Positions 38,546-47,816 of a stretch of DNA of 64,000 bases are shown here, piece after piece. The notes beneath the pieces are model-generated. The model made no database searches, had not been told where the DNA came from, and saw only the letters and a list, made by a program, of their open reading frames with translations. This DNA comes from Staphylococcus hominis subsp. hominis (GTDB taxonomy: Bacteria > Bacillota > Bacilli > Staphylococcales > Staphylococcaceae). Numbering within the stretch: the first letter of the stretch is position 1; every line of letters starts with the position of its first letter. The translations under genes and the position numbers were made by a program. The DNA lies in NCBI RefSeq assembly GCF_002901845.1, contig NZ_PPQE01000025.1:431658-495657 (forward strand). The letters run 5' to 3'.

Positions 38546-38598
38546 TCCCTCCCAGGACACTAATAAACCCCGTTAACCATTGTGGTTACGGGGTTTTT
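38546..38598 (+). repeat. attR: right direct repeat of the island
   Basis: A second copy of the tRNA-Arg 3' end core TCCCTCCCAGGAC and of the following terminator (CCCCGTTAACC with GGTTACGGGG and T-run). No tRNA body precedes it. Five mismatches to the left copy show some age. Apart from the repeats and terminator listed here, I see nothing else in 37987-38641. Confidence 0.88.
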
Positions 38599-38641
38599 GC
38601 TTATCTATTTTAAACTCACTATGATGACTGACTTCAAGAAT

Positions 38642-39409
38642 TTAATTTTTATATTTATCCCATTTTCCAGCTACTATGTCAGCTTCTTGTTCTTTAATGT
38701 TTTGATAGACTTCTTCAGCGTCATCACCTTCATAGTACCCTTGCTCAATTGCATGTTTTGTTTGAATTTCTCCAGATGAAAGACCACCATTATATTTTTT
38801 TCTGAGTGCATCATAATACTCATCTTCAGTTTCTGCTGCATTGATTTCAGCATTAGGATCCGAACTTGCATTTTCATCATTTACTGAAACATCTGACTCA
38901 TTTGGTCGGTCATAAATTGATTTTTCTTGACCATTTTCAACTCTAAGTGAACTTTGATACGCTACACTAGCAGGACCTTCCATTACATTTCCTTGTGGAA
39001 TAATTCCATTTGCAACTGCACTATTGTAAGCTTGTATCTTTTGTTCTTCACTATAATTTCCATAAATAACTGATTCTAATGTACTTTTATCTTTAATATT
39101 GGAGAAATCAATTTGATTGTTATTGTGAGATGAAACATCTTCTATGGTATCTTTTGAATCTCTATCTTCGTTTGACTTCTGTTCATTACTTGTATTTTCA
39201 GTATTTTGATTTTGGGTAGTTTTATCATTATGTTCTACAGAATTCTTATCTGATTTTGAAATATGCTTATCTTCTTTCTCTTTTTTATTATCCTTTTTAT
39301 TGTTGGTATCATTCTGTTCTTTTTTATTATCACCAGTTAAAGAAAAATCATTATCACATGCACTTAATATTAAAATACTACTAAATAATAAAATGAAATA
39401 CTTCTTCAT
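38642..39409 (-). CDS. Secreted lipoprotein of unknown function
   Basis: 255 residues. Signal peptide with lipobox LILSAC, so Cys19 or so should be lipidated. Then come about 75 residues of low-complexity Lys/Asn/Asp/Ser linker and a C-terminal part with acidic, helical character (about 95-255). The ATG at 39409 has GGAGA upstream; an upstream in-frame start at 39430 would put a charged stretch before the signal peptide. It lies directly outside attR and is transcribed toward the island. Confidence 0.82.
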   Translation of the reverse strand: MKKYFILLFSSILILSACDNDFSLTGDNKKEQNDTNNKKDNKKEKEDKHISKSDKNSVEHNDKTTQNQNTENTSNEQKSNEDRDSKDTIEDVSSHNNNQIDFSNIKDKSTLESVIYGNYSEEQKIQAYNSAVANGIIPQGNVMEGPASVAYQSSLRVENGQEKSIYDRPNESDVSVNDENASSDPNAEINAAETEDEYYDALRKKYNGGLSSGEIQTKHAIEQGYYEGDDAEEVYQNIKEQEADIVAGKWDKYKN

Positions 39410-39430
39410 ATGTCTTCTCCATTCGTTCAC

Positions 39431-39740
39431 TCAATTAGTAATTATTAATAATATAGTCCTTTTATTCATATTTTATGTAGGAATTACATTTAACATCACC
39501 ATCTTATAACCATTTAATTAAATTACGAGAATAAATATAATAAATCTTTATACTTTTGGATTATATCATATATTTATGTATTAAATATTTTTAATTATTT
39601 TATTTTGATAACCTAAAAAACTTTGACGAGATAGACATATTTGAATTCCTAACTGTAAATATAAATTTTTAAATTGCACAGTTTTGATGATTTAAGCATA
39701 AGTTACGGAAAATGTCACAAGTATCTAAAGAAACCCTTTA
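39431..39740. other. AT-rich region upstream of the PSM beta cluster, no gene seen
   Basis: Contains the divergent upstream region of the lipoprotein gene and of the PSM beta operon. No frame with a ribosome site was found. The promoter of the PSM cluster probably lies near its right end. Confidence 0.5.
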
Positions 39741-39753
39741 TAGTAAAGATAAC

Positions 39754-39804
39754 AAAACGATAGTTAAACAAAACAAAGCAAGCAATACAGTAACCTATCG
39801 TTTT
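39754..39804 (+). promoter_or_regulatory. 10-bp inverted repeat in the PSM beta leader region
   Basis: AAAACGATAG (39754-39763) and CTATCGTTTT (39795-39804) are perfect complements, 31 bases apart, just upstream of the first PSM beta gene. Inside are ATAGTTAAA and ACAGTAACC, loosely like AgrA half-sites (ACAGTTAAG type). PSM genes are known AgrA targets, but the match here is weak. It could instead be a leader hairpin. Confidence 0.45.
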
Positions 39805-39840
39805 AGAATTTTACCAATTAATTTCTAAGGAGTGTATGAA

Positions 39841-39975
39841 ATGGAAGGTTTATTTAACGCAATTAAAGATACAGTAACTGCAGGTATTAATGGTGATTGG
39901 ACAAAATTAGGTACAAGTATTGTTAGTATCGTAGAAAACGGTGTAGGTTTAGTGAGTAAATATTTAGGTTTCTAA
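39841..39975 (+). CDS. Phenol-soluble modulin beta, copy 1
   Basis: 44 residues ([20 protein letters not shown] start, ending VSKYLGF). An amphipathic beta-type PSM, secreted without a signal peptide (by Pmt in staphylococci), with surfactant and biofilm-structuring roles. It is close to S. aureus PSM beta1 ([15 protein letters not shown]). AAGGAG lies upstream of the ATG. It is the most diverged of the five copies. Confidence 0.95.
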   Translation: MEGLFNAIKDTVTAGINGDWTKLGTSIVSIVENGVGLVSKYLGF

Positions 39976-40015
39976 TTTAAAGATAATTATAAATAGTACA
40001 AAGGAGATAACAAAC

Positions 40016-40150
40016 ATGGATAAATTATTCGACGCAATCAAAAATACAGTAGACGCAGGAATTAACCAAGATTGGACAAAATTAGGTACAAGCATTGTTG
40101 ACATCGTATCAAGTGGCGTAAGCATTCTAGGTAAATACTTAGGATTCTAA
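40016..40150 (+). CDS. Phenol-soluble modulin beta, copy 2
   Basis: 44 residues, [20 protein letters not shown] start, ending SILGKYLGF. Shares the [16 protein letters not shown] core. AAGGAG lies upstream. It differs from copy 4 at one residue (K9 against R9), showing recent duplication. Confidence 0.95.
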   Translation: MDKLFDAIKNTVDAGINQDWTKLGTSIVDIVSSGVSILGKYLGF

Positions 40151-40192
40151 TGTAATAATATTTAAAAATAAAAACAGAATGGAGAAATTCAA

Positions 40193-40327
40193 ATGACTAA
40201 ATTAGTAGAAGCAATTAAAAATACAGTAGACGCAGCACAAAACCAAGATTGGACAAAATTAGGTACAAGCATTGTTGACATCGTATCAAGTGGTGTAGGT
40301 ATCTTAAGTAAAGTATTCGGATTTTAA
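40193..40327 (+). CDS. Phenol-soluble modulin beta, copy 3
   Basis: 44 residues, [20 protein letters not shown] start, ending ILSKVFGF. It is of the AAQ type, like S. epidermidis PSM beta1 and S. aureus PSM beta2. GGAG lies upstream. It is paired with copy 2 in the duplicated unit. Confidence 0.95.
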   Translation: MTKLVEAIKNTVDAAQNQDWTKLGTSIVDIVSSGVGILSKVFGF

Positions 40328-40361
40328 TTAATTATTAATTACGTATAAAGGAGTTATTAAT

Positions 40362-40496
40362 ATGGATAAATTATTCGACGCAATCAGAAATACAGTAGAC
40401 GCAGGAATTAACCAAGACTGGACAAAATTAGGTACAAGCATTGTTGACATCGTATCAAGTGGCGTAAGCATTCTAGGTAAATACTTAGGATTCTAA
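40362..40496 (+). CDS. Phenol-soluble modulin beta, copy 4
   Basis: 44 residues, [20 protein letters not shown] start. It matches copy 2 at all other positions. AAAGGAG lies upstream. It is the first gene of the second two-gene unit. Confidence 0.95.
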   Translation: MDKLFDAIRNTVDAGINQDWTKLGTSIVDIVSSGVSILGKYLGF

Positions 40497-40538
40497 CGTA
40501 ATAATATTTAAAAATAAAAACAGAATGGGGAAATTCAA

Positions 40539-40673
40539 ATGACTAAATTAGCAGAAGCAATTGCAAATACTGTAACAGCAGCACAAAATCAAGACTGGAC
40601 AAAATTAGGTACAAGTATTGTTGACATTGTATCAAGTGGTGCAAGTGTATTAGGTAAAGTATTTGGTTTCTAA
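40539..40673 (+). CDS. Phenol-soluble modulin beta, copy 5
   Basis: 44 residues, [20 protein letters not shown] start, ending SVLGKVFGF. It is the closest of the five to S. epidermidis PSM beta1 ([16 protein letters not shown]). GGGG lies upstream in a spacer nearly identical to that before copy 3. The operon terminator follows. Confidence 0.95.
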   Translation: MTKLAEAIANTVTAAQNQDWTKLGTSIVDIVSSGASVLGKVFGF

Positions 40674-40692
40674 TACTTAATAGCAAGTATTC

Positions 40693-40730
40693 AACACTTA
40701 AGGATTAATCCTTAAGTGTTTTTATTTTTT
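40693..40730 (+). terminator. Terminator of the PSM beta operon
   Basis: A perfect 28-bp palindrome (half AACACTTAAGGATT) is followed by TTATTTTTT. Confidence 0.92.
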
Positions 40731-40798
40731 AGCATTATTTAATGAATCATGATAAATCTGCTAAAATAATATACATACTATAATTTAGGAGTATAAAA

Positions 40799-41488
40799 AT
40801 GAAATACGATACTATTTTACTTGATTTTGATGATACAATTGTGGACTTTTTTGATGCAGAAGATCGAGCATTTCATCAAATGGCACATCATTTCGGTCAT
40901 TATCCAACTGAAGAAGATTTTCAATATTTTAAGAAAGTAAATCAAAATCATTGGGAAGCATTTCAAAAAAATGAACTATCTAAAGAAGAAGTATTAACAC
41001 ATCGTTTTATTAATTATTTTAAAGAGTATGGTATAGACGTAGATGGTAAAAAAGCCGATGTTTTATTTAGAGACGAACTAGCTAAAGCACCATTAAAATT
41101 CTTCAACTCTACTTTAGAAACAATTGATCGATTAAGCCAAGAATGTGAATTGTTTATTGTGACTAATGGTGTTACAGATACCCAAAAACGTCGTATTGCT
41201 CAATTAGAGTTTAAAGACATCTTATCTGGAGTATATATATCAGAAGAAACAGGATATCAAAAACCTATGAGTGAATTTTTTGATTATATCTTTGAGAGAA
41301 TTGGTGAAGAAAAAAGAAAGACTTCAATAATAGTAGGAGATTCTCTTACATCAGATATACTAGGTGGAAAAAATGCCGGTATTACAACATGTTGGTTTAA
41401 TTATCGTAATAAAGAAAATAACAGTGATATTGTACCAGATTATGAAATACAATCTTTATATGAATTGGTTAATTTAGTTGAAGAATAA
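40799..41488 (+). CDS. YjjG-family HAD hydrolase (noncanonical nucleotidase)
   Basis: 229 residues. HAD motifs are complete: LDFDDTIVDF (nucleophile Asp in DFDDT), VTNGV, Lys in YQKPM, and VGDSLTSDI. The length and TNGVTDTQKRR region match YjjG, a nucleotidase that clears unusual pyrimidine monophosphates. The exact substrate is inferred. GGAG lies upstream. A CCTGAGC/GCTCAGG hairpin follows. Confidence 0.88.
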   Translation: MKYDTILLDFDDTIVDFFDAEDRAFHQMAHHFGHYPTEEDFQYFKKVNQNHWEAFQKNELSKEEVLTHRFINYFKEYGIDVDGKKADVLFRDELAKAPLKFFNSTLETIDRLSQECELFIVTNGVTDTQKRRIAQLEFKDILSGVYISEETGYQKPMSEFFDYIFERIGEEKRKTSIIVGDSLTSDILGGKNAGITTCWFNYRNKENNSDIVPDYEIQSLYELVNLVEE

Positions 41489-41499
41489 TTAATAAGAGA

Positions 41500-41526
41500 C
41501 CTGAGCTAAATGGCTCAGGCTTATTT
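41500..41526 (+). terminator. Terminator after the HAD hydrolase gene
   Basis: CCTGAGC pairs perfectly with GCTCAGG, followed by CTTATTTATG; the T-run is weak. Confidence 0.65.
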
Positions 41527-41862
41527 ATGCAAATAGCGTTTATAGCTTAATTGTTTAGAGATCATACAAATATATTGACTCCTTATGCAAGTCTTCATTA
41601 TCAATTTCTCTAAATGCCTCAAATAATTCAACAGTTTTTTAATTTTATTTCAAGATGTTGAACTTTAGTCATGTTCTCATCATCATTTAAATTCTTTATA
41701 TATATTGTATCGTCATTAATATACGATTTTCATTTAATAACATATTAATTACTTATAATCTGATAAAATGGATGTGAATTTCAATAGTTAAGCCGTAAAA
41801 TTGTCATCTAGGGATATAATCTTTATACTGAATAAGTAATGTTATATTGAAGGAGTAAGGGA
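41527..41862. other. Gap before bshC, no gene seen
   Basis: About 336 AT-rich bases with only short frames. The right end (AAGGAGTAAGGG) is the bshC ribosome site, and a promoter must lie upstream of it; I see no consensus pair I would defend. Confidence 0.5.
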
Positions 41863-43476
41863 ATGAACTGTAAAGTAACTAATTTTCAAGAAAAAGATTC
41901 ATTTATTACTAAATTAGAAAACAGTGATGAAACATTATTGAAATTTTATCAATATAATCCAGTCAAACCATCTAGTTTTGATCAAAGAATGGATCGTCCT
42001 AATAATGGTAGAGAGCAGCAACTTGCTCAAGTGATTAAATCATATATGTCAGATTTGAATATAACAGAAATTCAACAGACTCATCTTACTGCACTCAGTG
42101 AAGGAGCTAAAGTGGTAATTGGTGGCCAGCAAGCTGGTCTTTTTGGTGGACCTTTATATACGTTTCATAAAATTCTTTCAATTGTTAATTTAAGTCGTGA
42201 ATTAACTGAAACATATCAACAAACTGTTGTACCTGTTTTTTGGATTGCAGGTGAAGATCATGACTTTGAAGAAGTAAATCATACGTATGCTTATAATGCA
42301 AAAGATGCTCATTTACATAAAGTAAAATATCATACAATGACACCGCCTGAAACAAGCGTTTCTCGCTATATTCTAGAAAAGGAACAGATGATTGAAGCAC
42401 TTAATCAATTTTTTAAAGAATTAAAAGAAACGAAACATACTAACGCACTTTATCAAGTATGTTTAGAGATTATAGAAAAGTACAATAATTGGACTGATAT
42501 TTTTAAAGGGTTACTTCAAGAAGTATTTAAAGATTACGGTGTACTATTTATTGATGCTCAATATGAAAAAATTCGTGAATTGGAGAAGCCATTATTAAAA
42601 AATATTATTCAAAAACATAATGAAATTAACCAAGCGTTTAGAAAAACACAAAAATTAACTACACAATCAGGTTTAAACAAAATGATTGAAACAGATACCA
42701 ATGTCCATCTGTTCCTTCATGAAGATAGTATGCGTCAACTAATTACTAAAAAAGATGATGTATTCAAATTGAGTAAATCAGATATTACATATAATAAAGA
42801 TGAATTGTTAAAATTAGTTGAAAAAGAACCAACTCGTTTTTCTAATAATGTTGTAACTAGACCAGTAATGGAAGAATGGCTATTTAATACGGTAGCTTTT
42901 ATTGGAGGACCAAGTGAAATTAAATACTGGGCTGAATTGAATGAAGTATTTAAAATTTTAGATGTTGAAATGCCTATTGTTTTACCAAGAATGAAAATCA
43001 CTTATTTACCAATTAGAATAGAAAAACTAATTAATCAGTATAAGTTAAATGCTAAAAATGTTATTATGAATGGTATAGAAACGGATAGAGAAAAATTCGT
43101 TCGTAGCAAAGCCTCAGATACATTTATTAAAAAAGTAGAGTCTTTAAAAGAGAATCATGCCAAAATATACGAATCACTTCGTAAAGAGGTTAATGATAAT
43201 CATGATAATATCAATTTAGTAAAGAAAAATTATGACATTCATAATAAACAATTTGAATATTTATTAAATCGCTATTTACTTAACATTGAAAGAGATAACG
43301 ATATAAGTATGAAACATTTTAGAGAGATTGAACATGTATTGCATCCAATGGGTGGCCTACAAGAAAGAATTTGGAATCCACTTCAAATGATGAATGAATT
43401 TGGGATAGATGTGTTTAGTCCCTCCACTTATCCTCCACTTAAATATACATTTAACCAAATAGTTATAAAACCTTAA
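41863..43476 (+). CDS. bshC: Bacillithiol synthase BshC (putative cysteine ligase)
   Basis: 537 residues, family length. BshC catalyses the last step of bacillithiol synthesis, adding cysteine to GlcN-malate; bacillithiol is the main low-molecular-weight thiol of staphylococci. A Rossmann-like core with [16 protein letters not shown] and [12 protein letters not shown] is followed by a coiled coil (about 380-460) and a short C-terminal domain. It lies directly upstream of mraZ, as in other staphylococci. Confidence 0.94.
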   Translation: MNCKVTNFQEKDSFITKLENSDETLLKFYQYNPVKPSSFDQRMDRPNNGREQQLAQVIKSYMSDLNITEIQQTHLTALSEGAKVVIGGQQAGLFGGPLYTFHKILSIVNLSRELTETYQQTVVPVFWIAGEDHDFEEVNHTYAYNAKDAHLHKVKYHTMTPPETSVSRYILEKEQMIEALNQFFKELKETKHTNALYQVCLEIIEKYNNWTDIFKGLLQEVFKDYGVLFIDAQYEKIRELEKPLLKNIIQKHNEINQAFRKTQKLTTQSGLNKMIETDTNVHLFLHEDSMRQLITKKDDVFKLSKSDITYNKDELLKLVEKEPTRFSNNVVTRPVMEEWLFNTVAFIGGPSEIKYWAELNEVFKILDVEMPIVLPRMKITYLPIRIEKLINQYKLNAKNVIMNGIETDREKFVRSKASDTFIKKVESLKENHAKIYESLRKEVNDNHDNINLVKKNYDIHNKQFEYLLNRYLLNIERDNDISMKHFREIEHVLHPMGGLQERIWNPLQMMNEFGIDVFSPSTYPPLKYTFNQIVIKP

Positions 43477-43484
43477 TTTATGAG

Positions 43485-43527
43485 GAAAAGACCCATATTA
43501 TTTTAATAGATAATATGGGTCTTTTTA
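43485..43527 (+). terminator. Terminator after bshC
   Basis: AAAAGACCCATATTAT pairs with ATAATATGGGTCTTTT, then a T-run. It separates bshC from the division cluster. Confidence 0.92.
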
Positions 43528-43565
43528 TGTCAAATTAAAGAATTTTAAGATATTTTACATAATTA

Positions 43566-43590
43566 GTGGAGGATAGTGGTGAGATGTGGT
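43566..43590 (+). promoter_or_regulatory. MraZ operator: three GTGG repeats at 10-bp spacing
   Basis: GTGG occurs at 43566, 43576 and 43586, exactly one helical turn apart, about 30 bases upstream of mraZ. MraZ is known to bind arrays of short direct repeats with 10-bp period (TGGGN5 in E. coli, GTG-type in Mollicutes) and to regulate its own operon. Confidence 0.72.
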
Positions 43591-43618
43591 AAATTATTAA
43601 TAAGGTGAGGTGGTAATA

Positions 43619-44050
43619 ATGTTCATGGGAGAATACGAGCATCAATTAGATGCTAAAGGACGTATGATAATTCCATCTAAGTTTAGATATGACTTAAATG
43701 AACGTTTTATTATCACACGAGGCCTTGATAAATGTTTGTTTGGCTACACTCTTGAAGAATGGCAACAGATAGAAGAGAAAATGAAAACCTTACCTATGAC
43801 AAAAAAAGACGCACGTAAGTTTATGCGTATGTTCTTCTCTGGAGCTATCGAAGTAGAGCTAGATAAGCAAGGGCGTATTAACATTCCTCAAAATTTGAGG
43901 AAATACGCAAATTTAACAAAAGAATGTACGGTAATAGGTGTCTCAAATCGTATAGAGATTTGGGATAGAGAAACTTGGAATGAATTTTACGAAGAATCAG
44001 AAGAAAGTTTTGAAGATATTGCCGAAGATTTGATAGATTTTGATTTTTAA
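43619..44050 (+). CDS. mraZ: Transcriptional regulator MraZ
   Basis: 143 residues, as in S. aureus. Two tandem AbrB/SpoVT-like halves, with DNA-binding [13 protein letters not shown] (about 11-23) and [13 protein letters not shown] (about 82-94). It is the first gene of the division and cell wall cluster and probably represses it through the upstream GTGG repeats. I use ATG 43619 with GAGGTGG upstream, not the in-frame GTG at 43610 inside that site. Confidence 0.95.
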   Translation: MFMGEYEHQLDAKGRMIIPSKFRYDLNERFIITRGLDKCLFGYTLEEWQQIEEKMKTLPMTKKDARKFMRMFFSGAIEVELDKQGRINIPQNLRKYANLTKECTVIGVSNRIEIWDRETWNEFYEESEESFEDIAEDLIDFDF

Positions 44051-44064
44051 TGGAGGAATTTATA

Positions 44065-45000
44065 GTGTTTCATCATGTAAGCGTTATGCTAAAAGAAACA
44101 ATAGATGAATTAGACATCAAAGAGGATGGCATATATGTAGATTGTACGCTTGGTGGAGCCGGTCATGCACTCTATTTATTAAATCAATTAAACGATGACG
44201 GTAGGTTGATTGCAATCGATCAAGATACTACTGCCTTAGAAAATGCTAAAGAAGTACTAAGAGATCACTTACACAAGGTCACGTTTGTACATAATAACTT
44301 TAGAGAATTAACTGATATTTTGAAAAATTTAGGAATTGAAAAAGTAGATGGTATTTACTACGACTTAGGTGTTTCAAGTCCACAGCTTGATATACCTGAA
44401 AGAGGATTTAGTTATCATCATGATGCAAAGTTAGATATGCGTATGGATCAAACGCAAGAATTAACTGCATATGATGTTGTTAATGATTGGCCTTATGAGG
44501 CATTGGTTAAAATCTTTTATCGTTATGGAGAAGAAAAATTTTCTAAACAAATAGCGAGAAGAATAGAAGCACATCGTGAACAACAACCTATTGAAACAAC
44601 ATTAGAGCTTGTAGACATTATTAAAGAAGGTATTCCAGCTAAAGCTCGAAGAAAAGGTGGTCATCCTGCTAAACGCATTTTCCAAGCGATAAGAATAGCA
44701 GTGAACGATGAACTATCTGCGTTTGAAGATTCAATTGAACAAGCCATTGAGCATGTTAAAGTAAAAGGTAGGATTTCAGTCATTACTTTCCATTCTCTGG
44801 AAGATAGATTGTGCAAGCAAATTTTCCAAGAATACGAAAAAGGACCTGATGTGCCTAGAGGGTTACCAATTATTCCTGAAGCTTATACACCTAAGTTAAA
44901 ACGAGTAAATCGTAAACCAATTACTGCTACAGAAGAGAATTTAGACGAAAATAATAGAGCACGTAGTGCAAAATTACGTGTTGCTGAAATATTAAAATAA
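44065..45000 (+). CDS. rsmH: 16S rRNA (cytosine1402-N4)-methyltransferase RsmH
   Basis: 311 residues. It methylates C1402 of 16S rRNA. SAM-binding [15 protein letters not shown], motif [12 protein letters not shown] and the C-terminal HSLEDR stretch are typical. The start is GTG 44065 with GGAGG seven to eight bases upstream, giving MFHHVSVML as in S. aureus. The in-frame ATG at 44050 overlaps the mraZ stop and holds the ribosome site within it. Confidence 0.95.
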   Translation: MFHHVSVMLKETIDELDIKEDGIYVDCTLGGAGHALYLLNQLNDDGRLIAIDQDTTALENAKEVLRDHLHKVTFVHNNFRELTDILKNLGIEKVDGIYYDLGVSSPQLDIPERGFSYHHDAKLDMRMDQTQELTAYDVVNDWPYEALVKIFYRYGEEKFSKQIARRIEAHREQQPIETTLELVDIIKEGIPAKARRKGGHPAKRIFQAIRIAVNDELSAFEDSIEQAIEHVKVKGRISVITFHSLEDRLCKQIFQEYEKGPDVPRGLPIIPEAYTPKLKRVNRKPITATEENLDENNRARSAKLRVAEILK

Positions 45001-45013
45001 GGAGTAATTGAGG

Positions 45014-45415
45014 ATGGCTGTAGAAAAAATTTACGAACCATATGAACACATTCAGCACACTAGCATACCGAAAGAACAACCAAAGACACAAACTGAGACG
45101 AAAACAGTAACTAAAAAGGTTGTTGTTCAACTTACGCGATTTGAGAAATTTTTATACATAACGCTTGTCACAGCAATTGCTGTTCTAGCAATCTATATGC
45201 TATCTTTAAAAATGGATGCGTACGATACAAATGATAAAATTGCCGAGCTAGATCAAAAGATTGAACAACAATCTAATGAAAATAATGCAATTCAATCTGA
45301 AATTAAGAAAAATTCTTCTTATGAGCGCATTTACGATCAGGCTAAAAAACAAGGTATGAGCCTAAAGAACGATAATGTAAAGGTAGTGCGTACTAATGGC
45401 GAAGCGAAAAATTAA
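45014..45415 (+). CDS. ftsL: Cell division protein FtsL
   Basis: 133 residues. A short cytosolic part, one membrane helix (about 48-70) and an external coiled coil (about 75-125). FtsL joins DivIB and DivIC in the divisome complex that activates septal wall synthesis. ATG 45014 is chosen over TTG 45008 by length and by GGAG at 45001. It overlaps pbp1 by 20 bases. Confidence 0.92.
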   Translation: MAVEKIYEPYEHIQHTSIPKEQPKTQTETKTVTKKVVVQLTRFEKFLYITLVTAIAVLAIYMLSLKMDAYDTNDKIAELDQKIEQQSNENNAIQSEIKKNSSYERIYDQAKKQGMSLKNDNVKVVRTNGEAKN

Positions 45416-47642
45416 AATTAGAAAAAATAAATTAGGAGCAGTCCTCCTTGTTGGATTATTCGGACTGCTCTTTTTTGTATTGGTTTTAAGATATTCATAT
45501 ATCATGATAACTGGACATTCAGATGGACAAAATTTAGTGATGCGCGCTAATGAAAAATATCTCGTAAAAACGCAAGAACAGCCTGAAAGAGGGAAAATAT
45601 ACGATAGAAACGGTAAAATTTTAGCCGAAGATGTTCAACGATATAAATTAGTTGCTATTATTGATAAAAATGCTGGAGAAGTTGGTGATACACCAAGGTA
45701 TGTTAAAGATAAAAAGAAAACAGCAAAACAATTATCAAAAATTATTGATATGAAACCTGATGAAATTGAAAAACGTCTTAATCAAAAGAAAGCCTTTCAA
45801 GTTGAATTTGGACAGAAAGGGACAAATTTAACATATCAAGATAAAGTTAAACTCGATAAAATGGACTTACCAGGAATCACCTTATATCCAGAAACTGAAC
45901 GATTCTATCCTAACGGTAATTTTGCTTCTCATTTAATTGGTATGGCTCAAAAAAATCCTGATACTGGGGAATTAAATGGTGCATTAGGTGTAGAAAAGAT
46001 TTTTAATAGTTATCTAAATGGACAGAAAGGCTCGCTATCTTATATACATGACATTTGGGGTTATATTGCACCAAACAGTAAAAATGAAAAAGCGCCAAAA
46101 CGTGGTGATGATGTTCATTTAACCATTGATTCAAATATACAAGTATTTGTCGAAGAGGCTCTTGATGATATGGTGAAACGATATGAACCAAAAGATTTAT
46201 TTGCAGTGGTTATGGATGCTAAAACAGGAGAAATTCTTGCATATAGTCAACGTCCAACATTCAACCCCGAAACGGGTAAAGACTTTGGAAAAAAATGGGC
46301 TAATGATTTATATCAAAATGCATATGAGCCTGGGTCAACATTTAAATCATATGGATTAGCAGCCGCCATTCAAGAAGGTAAATTTAATCCTAAAGAAAAA
46401 TATGAATCTGGTCATCGTGATATTATGGGTTCAAGAATTTCTGACTGGAATAAAACCGGTTGGGGAGAAATACCAATGTCATTAGGTTTCACATATTCAT
46501 CTAATACATTGATGATGCATCTTCAAGATTTAGTTGGTGCTGATAAAATGAAATCTTGGTACGAGCGCTTTGGTTTTGGTAAATCTACAAATGGTATGTT
46601 TGACGGAGAATTAAAAGGAAATATTGCTTGGTCAAATGAATTACAACAAAAAACATCAGCATTCGGTCAATCGACCACAGTGACGCCTGTACAAATGATA
46701 CAAGCACAATCAGCTTTCTTTAATAAAGGAAATATGTTAAAACCTTGGTTTGTTCAAAGTATAGATAATCCAATTTCAAAGAAAACATTCTATAAAGGTG
46801 AAAAGAATATAGTTGGAAAACCTATTACTTCAGAAACTGCGGATAAAGTTGAAACAGAATTAGATAAAGTAGTAAATAGTGATAAAAGTCATGCTTCCAA
46901 TTATCGTATTGATGGTTATGATATTGAAGGGAAAACAGGTACTGCTCAGGTCGTTAATGAAAATGGTAGTGGATACGTTAAAGGAGCAAATCCCTACTTT
47001 GTAAGCTTTATGGGAGATGCGCCAAAAAAACATCCAAGAGTTATTGTTTATGCCGGTATGAGTCTTGCTCAGAAAAATGATCAAGAAGCATATGAATTAG
47101 GGGTAAGTAAAGCTTTTAAACCTATCATGGAAAATACACTTAAGTATTTAAATGTAGGCTCTAAAAAAGATGAGACTCAATCAGCACAGTATAGTAAAGT
47201 GCCAAATGTTGTAGGGCAATCAAGTCAAAAAGCACAAGATAGTCTTAAAGGAAAAGATTTACAACCTGTCATTATTGGTAATGGTAATACAATAAAAGCT
47301 CAATCTACTAGAGCTAATACAAAATTATTACCGAATAGTAAAGTGTTAGCAGTGACAGATGGCGATATTACTATGCCAAATATGAAAGGTTGGACAACAG
47401 ACGATGTCCTAGCCTTCCAAGAATTAACTGGAATCAATGTTACGACTAAAGGCAGTGGATACGTAACAAATCAATCTGTAGCGAGTGGGTCAACACTCAA
47501 AAGTAATAAGAAAATTGAAATAGAATTATCTACTGATGATCCTAATGATAATACATCTTTAACTGATTCGAGTGGATCTGATTCAAATAACACTTCAGAT
47601 AATTCAACTGATACAACGTCTAATGATAAAAACGATTCATAA
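45396..47642 (+). CDS. pbpA: Penicillin-binding protein 1 (septal transpeptidase)
   Basis: 748 residues; S. aureus PBP1 has 744. A membrane anchor (about 13-37) and dimerisation region (about 60-240) precede the transpeptidase domain with active-site S314 in STFK, the YSSNT motif and EGKTGTAQV. Two PASTA domains follow (about 597-715), then a Ser/Asn/Asp-rich tail. It crosslinks septal peptidoglycan with FtsW. The start lies inside ftsL, so translation is coupled. Confidence 0.96.
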   Translation: MAKRKIKIRKNKLGAVLLVGLFGLLFFVLVLRYSYIMITGHSDGQNLVMRANEKYLVKTQEQPERGKIYDRNGKILAEDVQRYKLVAIIDKNAGEVGDTPRYVKDKKKTAKQLSKIIDMKPDEIEKRLNQKKAFQVEFGQKGTNLTYQDKVKLDKMDLPGITLYPETERFYPNGNFASHLIGMAQKNPDTGELNGALGVEKIFNSYLNGQKGSLSYIHDIWGYIAPNSKNEKAPKRGDDVHLTIDSNIQVFVEEALDDMVKRYEPKDLFAVVMDAKTGEILAYSQRPTFNPETGKDFGKKWANDLYQNAYEPGSTFKSYGLAAAIQEGKFNPKEKYESGHRDIMGSRISDWNKTGWGEIPMSLGFTYSSNTLMMHLQDLVGADKMKSWYERFGFGKSTNGMFDGELKGNIAWSNELQQKTSAFGQSTTVTPVQMIQAQSAFFNKGNMLKPWFVQSIDNPISKKTFYKGEKNIVGKPITSETADKVETELDKVVNSDKSHASNYRIDGYDIEGKTGTAQVVNENGSGYVKGANPYFVSFMGDAPKKHPRVIVYAGMSLAQKNDQEAYELGVSKAFKPIMENTLKYLNVGSKKDETQSAQYSKVPNVVGQSSQKAQDSLKGKDLQPVIIGNGNTIKAQSTRANTKLLPNSKVLAVTDGDITMPNMKGWTTDDVLAFQELTGINVTTKGSGYVTNQSVASGSTLKSNKKIEIELSTDDPNDNTSLTDSSGSDSNNTSDNSTDTTSNDKNDS

Positions 47643-47816
47643 GAACAAATGACGTCATTTTAAATGATTATAAATAAGGTGTCATATATTATGGATACCT
47701 TATTTATAATCTCAATTTCTTACATAATATATATAAAATTAGTTTGAAAATTGATAAGATTATAAAGGAAATAAAGTGAAAAACGAATAAATTTAAAATA
47801 CATAAAGGAGATTACC

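Larger units (their letters stand above)
31946..38598. mobile_element. Decayed genomic island (phage-inducible island type) at tRNA-Arg
   Basis: About 6.6 kb between two copies of the tRNA-Arg 3' end. A tyrosine integrase reads toward attL, as is usual. The island holds two broken phage-type genes, cadDX, a possible toxin gene and two unknown membrane proteins. No replication, excision or packaging genes survive, so it should be immobile by itself. It is visibly more AT-rich, and gene density is much lower, than in the flanks. Confidence 0.85.

Noticed and set aside
31946..38598. Reading the island as a complete phage-inducible chromosomal island
   Set aside because: No repressor, excisionase, primase, replication or packaging genes are visible and the integrase is truncated, so it is called a remnant.
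38582..38779. Plus-strand frame across attR and the lipoprotein gene
   Set aside because: It is a shadow of the lipoprotein gene with a Phe/Ile-rich product and no ribosome site.
38674..38880. Second minus-strand frame within the lipoprotein gene
   Set aside because: Low-complexity Lys/Met-rich product in the wrong frame of a well-supported gene.
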